From Candidatus Neomicrothrix sp. UBA2517 (GTDB lineage Bacteria > Actinomycetota > Acidimicrobiia > Acidimicrobiales > UBA8592), in contig DDNP01000029.1 of assembly GCA_002341185.1 (NCBI GenBank), positions 15,669 through 79,668 on the forward strand: a stretch of 64,000 nt of DNA, in the 5' to 3' direction. Below the pieces are notes generated by a model. That model did no database searches and had not been told where the DNA came from. It saw only the letters and a list, made by a program, of their open reading frames with translations. Position 1 is the first letter of the stretch, and each line of letters starts with the position of its first letter. Below, piece by piece: positions 41,477-49,446 of the stretch. A program made the position numbers and the translations under genes.

Positions 41477-41959
41477 TTACAAAGCTGTGAAGCACCACTC
41501 AATAGATTTTCTATCACTTGGATCAGCCAAAGGCCAGTAAACCGCTACCGCACAGTTACTATCTCCCTGCAGCTCCGGTACCGACCTTCCTTCAAGAGGT
41601 TGATACAGGAATCTGTTCAACGTATCGCCAAAAGTCCCGCTAGTTTGTGCGCTCTCTCTAGGGTTCTCCAAATCGCGGAGAACATTGATCTCATCAAGAG
41701 GGATAGCTACTCCATTAATAGTAAGTTCTGCCTCGTACCCTGCTACTAAGTCAATACCAACTGAAGTCTGTCTAAGAACCTCTGCATCTGGTTCGGGAAA
41801 TAATGCTTCTATCGCAGGGTTACCTTCTACACGGATATCAGTAGTCCCATTATTGGAGAGAGCAAATCCTAGGATGACCCCTGTTATCCCGATAGTGACC
41901 AAAGTAGGTCCGAGAATCCTAGAGACTAAACTGCGTTTCATTCCCTGTGTTTTTTCCAT
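41477..41959 (-). CDS. Membrane-anchored extracytoplasmic protein of unknown function
   Basis: Using ATG 41959 the product has 160 residues: a basic start, one membrane helix (LGPTLVTIGITGVILGFAL, about 16-34) and an outside domain of about 125 residues with two Cys (SNCAVAVYW, SIEWCFTAL) that may form a disulfide. The frame also opens at a TTG 12 codons earlier, which I think less likely. I recognise no family. It is divergent from the kinase-like gene 81 bases away and convergent with the HAD gene. Confidence 0.7.
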   Translation of the reverse strand: MEKTQGMKRSLVSRILGPTLVTIGITGVILGFALSNNGTTDIRVEGNPAIEALFPEPDAEVLRQTSVGIDLVAGYEAELTINGVAIPLDEINVLRDLENPRESAQTSGTFGDTLNRFLYQPLEGRSVPELQGDSNCAVAVYWPLADPSDRKSIEWCFTAL

Positions 41960-42040
41960 ACCAATAGTCTGCCAGATTAAATCCCCTGTCTGCAATCAGA
42001 GAAGATATGCAAATCGTCACAACGGTAATACGCTCTAATT

Positions 42041-43699
42041 GTGGAATCATCTTCTTACTTACATGCCGGAAAGGTCATCAATGGCCGTTATAGACTAATT
42101 TCTCCTATCGGCAATGGAGAGTTCGCTCAGGTATACCTTGCCGATGACGTACGAATTAGAAAGCAAACTGTTGTAAAAGTATTCGATGGAACCTTTTATG
42201 AAACCGATGAATTTATAGAAGATTTTCAGAATGAGATGAAGAGCCTATCAAGATCTAATCATCCGAACTTAGTTAAAATTCTTGATTGGGGTCTCGGAGA
42301 AAACCAATACGTTGTGACCAAATTTATCGCTGGTGGAAATCTAAGAACCATGCTTGAACGAAATGCGATGCTTTCGGTTGCGCAAATAACATTTATCATT
42401 ATCGAAATGCTGAAAGGTGTTAGCTACCTCCATGAAAAGGGAATGGCCCACGGTTGCATAAAACCTGAGAATATAATTTTTGACATAAATGGGGAATTGA
42501 AGATCACTGACTCAGGGATTGGGAGACTCTACTCGAGAAATTATGAATCAAAGCTGACAAGTGAGTACCCTTACATTTCTCCGGAACAACGATCAGGGGA
42601 ATACACGAATCCCCAAAGTGATATTTTTGCTATAGCAATAATCTTTAATGAACTGATAGAAACGAAGCTGCTTCAGGAGCAAGTAACCAATAAAGAATCA
42701 AAACTTGAAAGTCCGAATAATAGTTCAAACATATTGGAAGATTTAAGATCTGCCTTTTCTGGAGCCCTATCAAATATTCCTTCTGAGCGACCCAGAGCGC
42801 TTGAGCTACTGAACCGACTAATTCAAATAAACCGAAATAACGAAAAACCCTCTTTGCTTCCAATTGAAAGTAGCTTGAACCCGAGCCTCTTCGGAGGCAT
42901 TGCGCCTAAACCAGAACTCGTTGACGTAGAAACACCAAACAAATTAAAAGCGCAGTTCAAAAGAGCGATTTTGTACCTAAAGGCGCACCTCAGACGGTGG
43001 TCGTGGCTGCTGGTAATGGCATCTATCGTGGCAGGTATAGCAATCTTAATCAATCAAAATAGTGAGGAAGAGGTGATTAGGACCGCAGTTGTCCCAGAGA
43101 TTTCTGGCCTTTCAGCCTCCGATCTCATCGAAAAGGTTGATGATTTTTGGCTACTTGAAGAAGCATTAACAAGAAAAGATGGGTCACAAGCTGGAGAAAT
43201 TCTAGAAACTATCCCTCCTGCCGGTTCGGAATTAGCAGAAGGCGAAGTTCTTACTTATTTTCTCTCACTTGGTTCAGAACTTCAGGGCATTCCGATTGGA
43301 TTGACTGGATTAACGATTGAAGAGGCAGAATCAGCTCTTCTTGGATCTCGGTTGCGATTAGGTAAGATTTCACAGGTTTCCCATGAAGAAATAGCTACTG
43401 GATTAGTAATCGGCCCCTCAATTTTTATATATGAGCTACCTACGGGATCAGAAGTAGATCTAAATATAAGTTCAGGGCCAGAGCTACGTACAGTTCCTAC
43501 TAGTCTCGTCGGGAGTATATTTGAGTCAGCAGAAACAACGATTGTGCTTGAAGGTTTACAAGTGCGAAAGACAGAAATATTTCACCCGACTATAAGTTCT
43601 GGTGTCGTTATAAGGTTAAATCCAGAGTCTGGGACACCCATTATGCGTGATGGGGTTGTAGAAGTCTTTGTATCTAAAGGCCCTGAGATAATTGAATAA
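42041..43699 (+). CDS. PASTA-domain protein kinase homologue, probable pseudokinase
   Basis: The architecture matches PknB-like Ser/Thr kinases: a kinase domain (16-270) with the glycine loop GNGEFAQVYLA (24-34), Lys46 and Glu65, a juxtamembrane linker, one membrane helix (about 325-343) and three PASTA repeats (350-552), which bind muropeptides in known cases. The catalytic loop, normally HRD or HGD, reads HGCIKPEN (137-144), so the catalytic Asp is Cys139. The metal loop is DSG (157-159) rather than DFG. ATP might bind, but phosphotransfer should be poor. The GTG start at 42041 has no Shine-Dalgarno. It may act as a cell-wall sensor or scaffold (inference). Confidence 0.88.
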   Translation: MESSSYLHAGKVINGRYRLISPIGNGEFAQVYLADDVRIRKQTVVKVFDGTFYETDEFIEDFQNEMKSLSRSNHPNLVKILDWGLGENQYVVTKFIAGGNLRTMLERNAMLSVAQITFIIIEMLKGVSYLHEKGMAHGCIKPENIIFDINGELKITDSGIGRLYSRNYESKLTSEYPYISPEQRSGEYTNPQSDIFAIAIIFNELIETKLLQEQVTNKESKLESPNNSSNILEDLRSAFSGALSNIPSERPRALELLNRLIQINRNNEKPSLLPIESSLNPSLFGGIAPKPELVDVETPNKLKAQFKRAILYLKAHLRRWSWLLVMASIVAGIAILINQNSEEEVIRTAVVPEISGLSASDLIEKVDDFWLLEEALTRKDGSQAGEILETIPPAGSELAEGEVLTYFLSLGSELQGIPIGLTGLTIEEAESALLGSRLRLGKISQVSHEEIATGLVIGPSIFIYELPTGSEVDLNISSGPELRTVPTSLVGSIFESAETTIVLEGLQVRKTEIFHPTISSGVVIRLNPESGTPIMRDGVVEVFVSKGPEIIE

Positions 43700-43756
43700 C
43701 TCTTAACAGAAGTGGAAAGTTAAATTCAATATTAAGGTCGAATGCACTTAGTTGGG

Positions 43757-43762
43757 TAGAAT
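43757..43762 (+). promoter_or_regulatory. -10 box (TAGAAT) of gatC
   Basis: TAGAAT abuts ATG 43763 and ends 6 bases before the next in-frame ATG, 43769. The leaderless rule therefore favours 43769 as the gatC start. Confidence 0.45.
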
Positions 43763-43768
43763 ATGAAA

Positions 43769-44071
43769 ATGTCTGATTCAATCTCCTCCGACGAAGTCAA
43801 ACATGTGGCTAACCTCGCACGATTACGATTAACCAGCGAAGAGTTAGAAATCTTTACAGAGCAGTTAGGAGCAGTTCTGGACCATGCAAAAGACGTTGAA
43901 GCACTCAAGCTGGATGATGTTGAACCTATGTCTCATCCGCTTCCCATTGAAAATACGATGCGAGAAGATATTCCAAGCCCCATGCTAAAACCATCTGACT
44001 TTCTTTCTGAAGCACCAGTAGTAGAAGGTGGAAGATTCCTTGTGCCTAAAATTCTTGGGGAAGAATCATGA
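43769..44071 (+). CDS. gatC: Asp-tRNA(Asn)/Glu-tRNA(Gln) amidotransferase subunit C
   Basis: GatC wraps around GatA and GatB to hold the amidotransferase together. The 100 residues show HVANLARLRLTSEEL, FTEQLGAVLDH, DVEPMSHPLP and MREDIPSPML, the standard GatC blocks. ATG 43763 is an alternative start two codons earlier. It overlaps gatA by 4 bases, so the three subunits are made together in the GatCAB operon. The complex makes Gln-tRNA(Gln) and/or Asn-tRNA(Asn). Confidence 0.94.
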   Translation: MSDSISSDEVKHVANLARLRLTSEELEIFTEQLGAVLDHAKDVEALKLDDVEPMSHPLPIENTMREDIPSPMLKPSDFLSEAPVVEGGRFLVPKILGEES

Positions 44072-45519
44072 GTGGCATGGTTCCCGAACAGTACCAAAGT
44101 GCTAGTGAAATAGCCGAGCTTGTTGCTACTGGCGAGGTTTCCGCAATTGAAATACTTGAGAGGTATCTTAACCAGATTCAAGAGTATGAAAAAGATGTTC
44201 ACGCTTTTAACTTGGTCACCATCAACGAAGCCAGAGCAGTAGCTCAAGAGACCGACAAGCTAATTGCTAGAGGAGTAACAATAGGACCGTTAGCTGGGGT
44301 ACCTGTAGCGATTAAAGACAACCTTTGTACGAAAGGAATAACCACTACTGCAAGTTCTAAGATCCTTGAAAGCTGGAAACCACCCTATGACGCAACTGTT
44401 GTGAAGAAACTTAAAGAAGCGGGAGCGACAATTGTAGGTAAAACAAATTTAGATGAATTTGCTATGGGAAGCTCAACAGAGAATTCTGCCTTTGGACCTA
44501 CAAGAAACCCCCATGACATTTCATGTGTCCCCGGTGGGTCAAGCGGCGGAAGTGCGGCAGCTGTCGCAGCAGGGTTTGTTCCTATCGCCATCGGTTCAGA
44601 TACTGGGGGTTCAATTCGTCAGCCAGCAGCCCTGTGTGGAGTTGTTGGAGTCAAACCGACATACGGGGGAGTCTCACGATACGGGCTTCTAGCATTCGCT
44701 AGCTCGTTGGATCAAGTAGGGCCCTTCGCCACATCTGTTAAAGACGCAGCAATCGTCCATGAAGTCATCGGAGGTTATGACCCGCTAGATTCGACAAGCA
44801 TTAAACAAGCCCCAGAGTCTTTCTTGGATATGTTCGATAAAGGTATCAACGAACTTAAAGTAGGTGTCATTAGCGAACTGATGGGAGGGATAGATGGTGT
44901 CACCCATGAAGTTATCGAACAAACAAATAAAGCTGTCTCAGCTCTATCCAATGCGGGTGCGATAGTTGAAGAAGTTTCTCTTCCAGCTGCTCTGTATTGC
45001 CTATCAGCGTATTACCTCATCGCACCAGCAGAAGCATCGAGCAACCTCAGTCGTTACGACGGAGTACGTTATGGGTTACGAGTTGAAGGCGCCAATCTGA
45101 ATGAAATGAACGTCAACACGAGAACAGAAGGGTTTGGAGATGAAGTCAAACGAAGGATAATGCTTGGCACATATGCTTTATCAGCAGGATACTATGATGC
45201 GTATTATGGAAAAGCACTAAAGGTACGCAGACTCTTAGCAGAGAACTTTGCTGATCTATATAAAGACTATGACGTACTTCTTTCTCCTACTTCTCCCTGT
45301 ACTGCCTTTAAGCTAGGGGCGAAAGTAAATGACCCGATGATGATGTATGTAAACGACGTTTGCACGATTCCTTCTAACCTTGTAGGTCATCCGGCTATCT
45401 CTATTCCTTTCGGTTCAGGGAAAGATGGGATGCCGATAGGAGTCCAAATACTTGCGCCTCCAATGAAGGAACCGGTGATGTATCAGGTAGCGCATGCTTT
45501 GGAAAAGGCATCGCAATGA
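44068..45519 (+). CDS. gatA: Asp-tRNA(Asn)/Glu-tRNA(Gln) amidotransferase subunit A
   Basis: GatA is the amidase subunit that frees ammonia from glutamine. The 483 residues contain the catalytic Lys in GVPVAIKDNL, the cis-Ser and nucleophile Ser in the amidase signature GGSSGGSAAAVAAG, and the GSDTGGSIRQPA block. Both are in the normal positions. It overlaps gatC and gatB by 4 bases each. Confidence 0.97.
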   Translation: MSGMVPEQYQSASEIAELVATGEVSAIEILERYLNQIQEYEKDVHAFNLVTINEARAVAQETDKLIARGVTIGPLAGVPVAIKDNLCTKGITTTASSKILESWKPPYDATVVKKLKEAGATIVGKTNLDEFAMGSSTENSAFGPTRNPHDISCVPGGSSGGSAAAVAAGFVPIAIGSDTGGSIRQPAALCGVVGVKPTYGGVSRYGLLAFASSLDQVGPFATSVKDAAIVHEVIGGYDPLDSTSIKQAPESFLDMFDKGINELKVGVISELMGGIDGVTHEVIEQTNKAVSALSNAGAIVEEVSLPAALYCLSAYYLIAPAEASSNLSRYDGVRYGLRVEGANLNEMNVNTRTEGFGDEVKRRIMLGTYALSAGYYDAYYGKALKVRRLLAENFADLYKDYDVLLSPTSPCTAFKLGAKVNDPMMMYVNDVCTIPSNLVGHPAISIPFGSGKDGMPIGVQILAPPMKEPVMYQVAHALEKASQ

Positions 45520-46946
45520 ATCAAGTAATTTTTAAGGATAATTGGGAACTAATAGTCGGATTGGAAGTTCATGTCGAACTTGCAACGCAAACAAAACTTT
45601 TTTGCGGATGTCTTAACCAGTTCGGAAATGAACCAAATACAAATGTTTGCCCAGTTTGCTTAGGGCTTCCTGGGTCGCTGCCAGTTGTTAATCAAAAAGC
45701 AGTTTATTTCGCTATGCGATTAGGGAGAGCATTACATTGCTCGGTGAATCGGTCAGTATTCGCGCGAAAGAACTATTTTTATCCTGATATGCCAAAAGAT
45801 TATCAAATTACGCAATACGACTTGCCAACGAATCTCGAAGGTTATCTTGAGCTCCCAAGTGGTAAAACAATCGGAATTGAACGAGCTCATATAGAGGAAG
45901 ACACTGGGAAAACGACCCATATCGGAACAAGTGGGCGAATCTCCGGTGCTGACTATTCCTTGGTAGATTACAACCGTGCTGGTATCCCATTGATTGAAAT
46001 TGTAAGTAAGCCTGAAATACGAACAATTGAACAGGCTAAATCGTACGTTTCTGAGCTTCGCAGCATCATCTTAGCTCTAGAAATATCTGACGCGAAAATG
46101 GAAGAGGGATCAATACGTGTAGATGCAAACGTTTCTGTTCGTGAAGTAGGCGAGAATAACCTAAGAACGCGCTGTGAAATTAAAAATGTTAACTCACTCA
46201 AATCACTTGGCCGAGCAATAAACTATGAAGCGAATCGCCACATCAGCCTCTATGGAAATGGGGAATCTCCGAGGCAGGAAACCCGTCACTGGGATGAAAG
46301 TGCAGGAAGAACCCGTACGGGTCGGTCGAAAGAAGATGCTGAAGATTACCGCTACTTTACTGAACCAGATTTAGTGCCTCTTAATCCTAGTGAAGAAACA
46401 ATTACAAAAATTGATCAAGAAATGCCCGAATTGCCATCTAAGCGAAGGAAAGATTTGGCAAACCTAACGGGAGCTAAATCGAGTGATGTAGCCCTGCTTG
46501 TAGAACGAAACCACGATGCCTTCATTTTTGATGTTATTGAAGGAGGAGGGGTACCTGAACAAGTAGTGAAGCACATGGTAAATAATTTATCTGCTGGTTT
46601 AGGAGAGTTGTCAACAGAAGCTTTCGCACAATTGACCCAAATGGAAAACAAGTCAGAGATTACTAGTACGCAAGCAAAAAAAATACTAGGAGAGCTAGTC
46701 AAAAGTGGAGGCACTCCGGCAGAGTTAGCAACGGAATTAGGTTTTGAGGCAATCGGCACAAAGGAAATAGAGAACTTAGTCGATCAACTCATTAATGACC
46801 ACTCTGATGAATGGGAACGTTTTTGTTTAGGCGATTCGAAAGTACAAGGATTTTTCGTCGGCCAGGTCATGAAATCAACATCTGGCCAAGCAGATGGGAA
46901 AGTAATAAACCAAATCCTAAACGAACGATCGATCGACAATAAATAA
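45516..46946 (+). CDS. gatB: Asp-tRNA(Asn)/Glu-tRNA(Gln) amidotransferase subunit B
   Basis: GatB activates the carboxylate of the misacylated tRNA with ATP and receives ammonia from GatA. The 476 residues show GLEVHVELATQTKLFCGC, NVCPVCLGLPGSLPV with zinc-type cysteines, FYPDMPKDYQITQY, and the C-terminal YqeY-like tRNA-binding domain (about 325-476). ATG 45516 overlaps the gatA stop. It is the last gene of the operon. Confidence 0.97.
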   Translation: MNQVIFKDNWELIVGLEVHVELATQTKLFCGCLNQFGNEPNTNVCPVCLGLPGSLPVVNQKAVYFAMRLGRALHCSVNRSVFARKNYFYPDMPKDYQITQYDLPTNLEGYLELPSGKTIGIERAHIEEDTGKTTHIGTSGRISGADYSLVDYNRAGIPLIEIVSKPEIRTIEQAKSYVSELRSIILALEISDAKMEEGSIRVDANVSVREVGENNLRTRCEIKNVNSLKSLGRAINYEANRHISLYGNGESPRQETRHWDESAGRTRTGRSKEDAEDYRYFTEPDLVPLNPSEETITKIDQEMPELPSKRRKDLANLTGAKSSDVALLVERNHDAFIFDVIEGGGVPEQVVKHMVNNLSAGLGELSTEAFAQLTQMENKSEITSTQAKKILGELVKSGGTPAELATELGFEAIGTKEIENLVDQLINDHSDEWERFCLGDSKVQGFFVGQVMKSTSGQADGKVINQILNERSIDNK

Positions 46947-46987
46947 GCATTACTTATGCACATGTGCTCAACAACAGGTTTGTAAGG

Positions 46988-46993
46988 TACTGT
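46988..46993 (+). promoter_or_regulatory. -10 box (TACTGT) of the phosphopantetheinyl transferase gene
   Basis: TACTGT ends 7 bases before ATG 47001. No Shine-Dalgarno is present, as for other leaderless genes in the window. Confidence 0.4.
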
Positions 46994-47000
46994 CCACAGT

Positions 47001-47669
47001 ATGGCAGGAGCACTAAAAGATCTATTTTCAAGTTCTGTGGCCGTTATGGAAACTCGTAATTCAAAGATTGACGCATCATTTCTCTCATCAGCTGAACGAA
47101 CTTACCTTGAGAATGTTTCACAAAACCGAAAAACAGAATTCATTGCAGGTCGCTTTTGCGCTCATGAAGCAATGGAGTTGGCAAATATAGAACCAGGGCA
47201 TATCCACATAGGGGGAAAGGGGGAGCCAATCTGGCCTTTTAATATCGTGGGATCTATAACGCATTCACATGGTTATGCCGCTGCGGCAGTCGCAAGAAAA
47301 TCAGACGTCCTCTCATTGGGTGTAGATGCAGAAACAGACGAACCTTTATCTTCCAAAGTGCTTCAGAGAATAAGTAATGACCAAGAACAGGAATGGGTTA
47401 AAACCGTTGGCGGCACTCTTGTTCAACATCCTGGAAAAGTTCTCTTCTCAGCGAAGGAGGCAACATACAAAGCTTGGTTTCCAATCACCCACGAATGGCT
47501 AGGTTTCAAAGAAGCCTTCATCAATTTTCATGATCAAGGAAACACCTTTACAGTCCACATTCAAAAAAAAGGCCCCATCAGAGAAATGCATGGTAAATAT
47601 ACGATGCGTAAAGGCATGATTGTGACAGCTATTGAGGTCCCATCCCCAAAATCTGAAATTCAGCTGTGA
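47001..47669 (+). CDS. 4'-phosphopantetheinyl transferase (EntD/Npt type)
   Basis: The enzyme transfers phosphopantetheine from CoA to carrier proteins. Signatures of the Sfp/EntD family are present in order: GSITHSHGYAAAAVA (about 83-97), the Mg-binding GVDAE (107-111) and FSAKEATYKAW (the second Mg Glu plus the catalytic Lys, near 156-166). The N-terminal AGRFCAHEAM block is also typical. Length 222. It overlaps the following glycosyltransferase gene by 4 bases. The partner ACP is not in the window. Confidence 0.9.
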   Translation: MAGALKDLFSSSVAVMETRNSKIDASFLSSAERTYLENVSQNRKTEFIAGRFCAHEAMELANIEPGHIHIGGKGEPIWPFNIVGSITHSHGYAAAAVARKSDVLSLGVDAETDEPLSSKVLQRISNDQEQEWVKTVGGTLVQHPGKVLFSAKEATYKAWFPITHEWLGFKEAFINFHDQGNTFTVHIQKKGPIREMHGKYTMRKGMIVTAIEVPSPKSEIQL

Positions 47670-48649
47670 ACCCGAAAAGGTACCTTTTTAAAAGTCATGC
47701 TCAGGTCTCTATTATTCTGCCAGCATTGAATGAAGAGAAAAGAATCACTTCTCTATTGGACGCTTTGCGTTCAATACCCGTTATTCCTCAGAATATCGAA
47801 CTAATCGTCGTTGACGATGGAAGCACTGACAATACAAGTTCTATCTGTCAGCAAATCATTGACGATCATTTTCCCTTGGGGAAAGTGATAACGAAAGCCA
47901 AAAGTACTGGGAAAGGGAGTGCGCTACGTATCGGAGTAGCGGCGGCAAACAGTCCAATAATAATCACAATGGATGCAGATATGGCTACTGACCTATCCGC
48001 TATGGAACCTGCGATGAAGGGACTTCAGAAACATCACATTGTAATAGGGTCACGATCAATTGAAGGGTCACAAACTCAAGGAATCACAAGTGCAAGAAAA
48101 TTCGTAACCATCGGATTCTCTTTCATTTTGCGATTACTTACAAGACATGGAATCTCGGATACCCAATGCGGGTTTAAAGCATACAGAAGCCCAATTGCCA
48201 AAATACTCTTTTCATCTTCAAGAGTGAAAGGGTTTGCGCAAGACGCAGAACTTCTGGACCTCGCCTACAGAAATAACTTCTCTATTTTGGAGATCCCCGT
48301 CCATTGGATTTCAGTTCCAGGTTCAAAGGTAAATCTAATCAGAGATTCAATAAGTTCATTCTTGGAGTTCATCTGGTATCGGCTAAGAACAGACAAGATG
48401 AAACAGATTGACGGAATCAGGATTCTTGACAATGAAAGGAAGGGGGGGATAGGTGAAAGTGAAGTTCTTAGTATTTTTCCATCGGAAAGCATTTATATTC
48501 GTAGCCAATCAGCCACAGATGTCATGATGCCAGGGATATGCATAAATGCAATAAAAAAAATGGTACAAACCTTTCATGGAGAATACCCTGACTATGAGAT
48601 CTCTATTTGTAGCCGTGTTCTGATTGACTTTTCTTCCATAGCTAATTAA
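47666..48649 (+). CDS. Family 2 glycosyltransferase (dolichyl-phosphate sugar type)
   Basis: The 327-residue protein is a GT-A fold enzyme: SIILPALNEEKRITSLLDAL, the nucleotide-binding VVDDGSTDNTS, TMDADMATD (DxD) and DTQCGFKAYRSPIA, as in dolichyl- or polyprenyl-phosphate glucosyl/mannosyl transferases. It has no C-terminal membrane helices, but a hydrophobic segment (FVTIGFSFILRLL) may touch the membrane. It probably moves a sugar to a lipid phosphate for envelope glycans. The C-terminal ~70 residues (from about 255) are not family-typical. The GTG start lies inside the preceding stop. Confidence 0.87.
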   Translation: MNPKRYLFKSHAQVSIILPALNEEKRITSLLDALRSIPVIPQNIELIVVDDGSTDNTSSICQQIIDDHFPLGKVITKAKSTGKGSALRIGVAAANSPIIITMDADMATDLSAMEPAMKGLQKHHIVIGSRSIEGSQTQGITSARKFVTIGFSFILRLLTRHGISDTQCGFKAYRSPIAKILFSSSRVKGFAQDAELLDLAYRNNFSILEIPVHWISVPGSKVNLIRDSISSFLEFIWYRLRTDKMKQIDGIRILDNERKGGIGESEVLSIFPSESIYIRSQSATDVMMPGICINAIKKMVQTFHGEYPDYEISICSRVLIDFSSIAN

Positions 48650-48729
48650 CCAAATCAGCCGGTTAGAGAAGGGTCCGTAGAAATGTTTCCTGTGGGTGGA
48701 TCCTAAGCATATGTATTTACCATTGATAT

Positions 48730-48754
48730 ATGATAGTGATAGTCTCACTATCAT
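48730..48754. promoter_or_regulatory. Probable TetR operator: 10-bp inverted repeat over the -10 box
   Basis: ATGATAGTGA (48730-48739) and TCACTATCAT (48745-48754) are perfect inverted repeats around a 5-base centre, a 25-bp site typical of TetR-family dimers. Its right arm ends with TATCAT (48749-48754), which can be the -10 box for a tetR message that begins at ATG 48760 or 48763. Bound repressor would block its own promoter and that of the downstream genes. Confidence 0.6.
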
Positions 48755-48759
48755 GTATG

Positions 48760-49446
48760 ATGATGGTACCAAACTTTCACCGAAGCGCTGTTGCGAGGAC
48801 ACTTTGGAACGAAAAGACGATGACTAATAATTCCCGGAGTACGGCCGTTACACACGGACACTCTCTCAGACGTTCTGAGAGGCGCGCATCTGCAGTTGAT
48901 GCGTTCATTGATCTGGTATTGGAGCATGGAAACGTTCCTAGCCCAGATGAGGTAGCAAAAAGGGCAAGTATTTCAATTGCGTCAATGTACCGATATTTTG
49001 AGACGCTTGATGAGCTCCGTAACGACGCTATTATTCGTGTTACGGAACGTTTCCCCGAACTAGTCTTTATTCCCAAGATAGGTACTGGTGACCGTAAGCA
49101 ACGCATAACAACTTTCGCCAAAGTCCGGGTTGCACTTCACGAAAAACTTCACCCTCTCCAACTCCTCAATCGGAAAAATTCTCAAGGTAGCTCAATTACG
49201 ACTAAGCAACTCGACTCCGCTCGATTGGTACTCTCAGATCAGATTCGCGTCCACTTTGACCTTGAACTTCGCGCACTCAATCCAGCCGATCGTGATGACG
49301 CAGTCGCTACTATCTCAGTTCTCACTTCGGTGGAATCATGGGAGCAGTTTAGACAGACTATGAACCGAACCGCTGGGCAAACCTGTAGAGCTTGGAGCAG
49401 TGGTATCGATCGCCTGCTACCAATCAGCAAAGAGGAGAAAGAATGA
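48760..49446 (+). CDS. TetR family transcriptional regulator
   Basis: The N-terminal helix-turn-helix is clear: ASAVDAFIDLVLEHG, then PSPDEVAKRASISIASMYRYFETLDEL, with recognition helix SISIASMYRYF. The C-terminal ~130 residues are the ligand domain and match no named subgroup. The frame is open from 48730, but that ATG lies in the palindrome. I use 48760; 48763 and 48820 are other options. Sulfatase ATG 49443 overlaps the stop, so this regulator and the sulfatase, hydrolase and barrel genes form one unit that it probably controls. Confidence 0.88.
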   Translation: MMVPNFHRSAVARTLWNEKTMTNNSRSTAVTHGHSLRRSERRASAVDAFIDLVLEHGNVPSPDEVAKRASISIASMYRYFETLDELRNDAIIRVTERFPELVFIPKIGTGDRKQRITTFAKVRVALHEKLHPLQLLNRKNSQGSSITTKQLDSARLVLSDQIRVHFDLELRALNPADRDDAVATISVLTSVESWEQFRQTMNRTAGQTCRAWSSGIDRLLPISKEEKE

